Assembly (NCBI GenBank): GCA_019802505.1
Contig: JAFMOC010000007.1
Location: 10,218,001-10,282,000, forward strand
DNA: 64,000 nt
Direction: 5' to 3'
Origin: Corydoras sp. C115
Taxonomy: Eukaryota > Chordata > Actinopteri > Siluriformes > Callichthyidae
Shown piece by piece: positions 63,347-64,000 of this stretch (within the stretch, counting starts at the first letter, position 1; every line of letters begins with the position of its first letter). The position numbers were made by a program, and so were the translations under genes. The notes under the pieces are model-generated. The model did not search any database. It was given only the letters and a program-made list of their open reading frames with translations, and was not told the DNA's origin.

Positions 63347-64000
63347 GTCAGAGAAGACAATGTTTGCTGTTTATATGTTTTACTATTTGGAAGATTTTTG
63401 ACATTCTCATAAATGGCTCCACTACTGTCACTCAATTTTGTTTTTCATACACAATTTTTGGATTTTGGAGTGATTTGAGAGGACTATATGAATTTTTCCT
63501 TCTAAGGTTCTGAGGTCCTTGTTAAGATTCAAAGCGCAATGGAATCTCTTTTATTTTAATATTAGAACATTTTACATGAAAATGTATATAATTTTTTTAT
63601 TGAAATCTGAAACTATGAACCATCTGCATGTGTACTTAATCCAATACACATGTACAGATGAAGACAAAATGGTAATGAACAGAAATCAAGTTTCTAAAAG
63701 GGTCATCTCAGTCTCCTGAACTGAAAGCTTGTGTAGTAAACTTAAAGGTAGCACATAAGTTCTCGTAGTGCAAGATGTGTTATGCAACATAAAACAGAGT
63801 TTTTAAGTAAATTAAAGTAAATGACACTTAATGTTTGGTTATAAAATTCTTTGCTTGCAATAGTGCATCAATCGTAACTACATTTCTCACACTTTTCCAA
63901 GCCTTTTTAATACAGCCTTATTAGTTGTTTGTTTTAAGAGGTTTTTACCCAAAGTCTCCTCTTTAAGAGCTAAAAATGCTCCTCATTTAGGTTTTGTAAT

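Noticed and set aside
63347..64000. The missing last rpia exon
   Set aside because: No acceptor followed by a GVVDTGLF-like frame was seen before the window ends.

Overview
The window is vertebrate nuclear DNA, almost certainly from a teleost fish. It holds two spliced genes with vertebrate-type GT-AG introns, both on the + strand. The rest is AT-rich intron and intergenic sequence full of fish-type mobile elements: a tRNA-headed SINE in about 17 copies, L2-type LINE pieces, Tc1-like, hAT and piggyBac remnants, and long (GT)n and (TA)n arrays. Ostariophysan fish such as catfishes are possible on repeat content, but that is only an impression. There are no bacterial genes, CRISPR arrays or plausible operons.

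Layout. 1-14.9 kb: upstream flank of the first gene, or its non-coding 5' part. No coding exon was found; it contains SINE, L2, hAT and Tc1-like remnants and a 132-bp palindromic microsatellite. 14.9-44.4 kb: slc4a11, a borate-transporter-like SLC4 family member. I joined 19 coding exons with matching phases into an 827-residue protein ending at a stop at 44366-44368. 44.4-55.6 kb: intergenic, with a decayed intron-containing piggyBac transposase on the minus strand (50.7-53.2 kb) and nested SINE and L2 insertions. 55.9-63.35 kb: rpia (ribose-5-phosphate isomerase A), eight coding exons. Its last exon lies beyond the right edge, so the gene is cut by the window.

The two genes are functionally unrelated: one is a plasma-membrane transporter of the bicarbonate-transporter superfamily, the other an enzyme of the non-oxidative pentose phosphate pathway. 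Nothing suggests a shared pathway. I did not find a new biological system. The best leads are structural: a near-perfect 56-nt hairpin in rpia intron 7, a 132-bp palindrome, GT arrays placed against slc4a11 splice sites, a decoy 3' splice site that creates an immediate stop, and a CpG-rich CCAAT-bearing block inside rpia intron 1.

Exon borders come from reading frame, splice consensus and remembered similarity to the human proteins. No alignment was run. Transcription starts, UTRs and poly(A) sites are not established.
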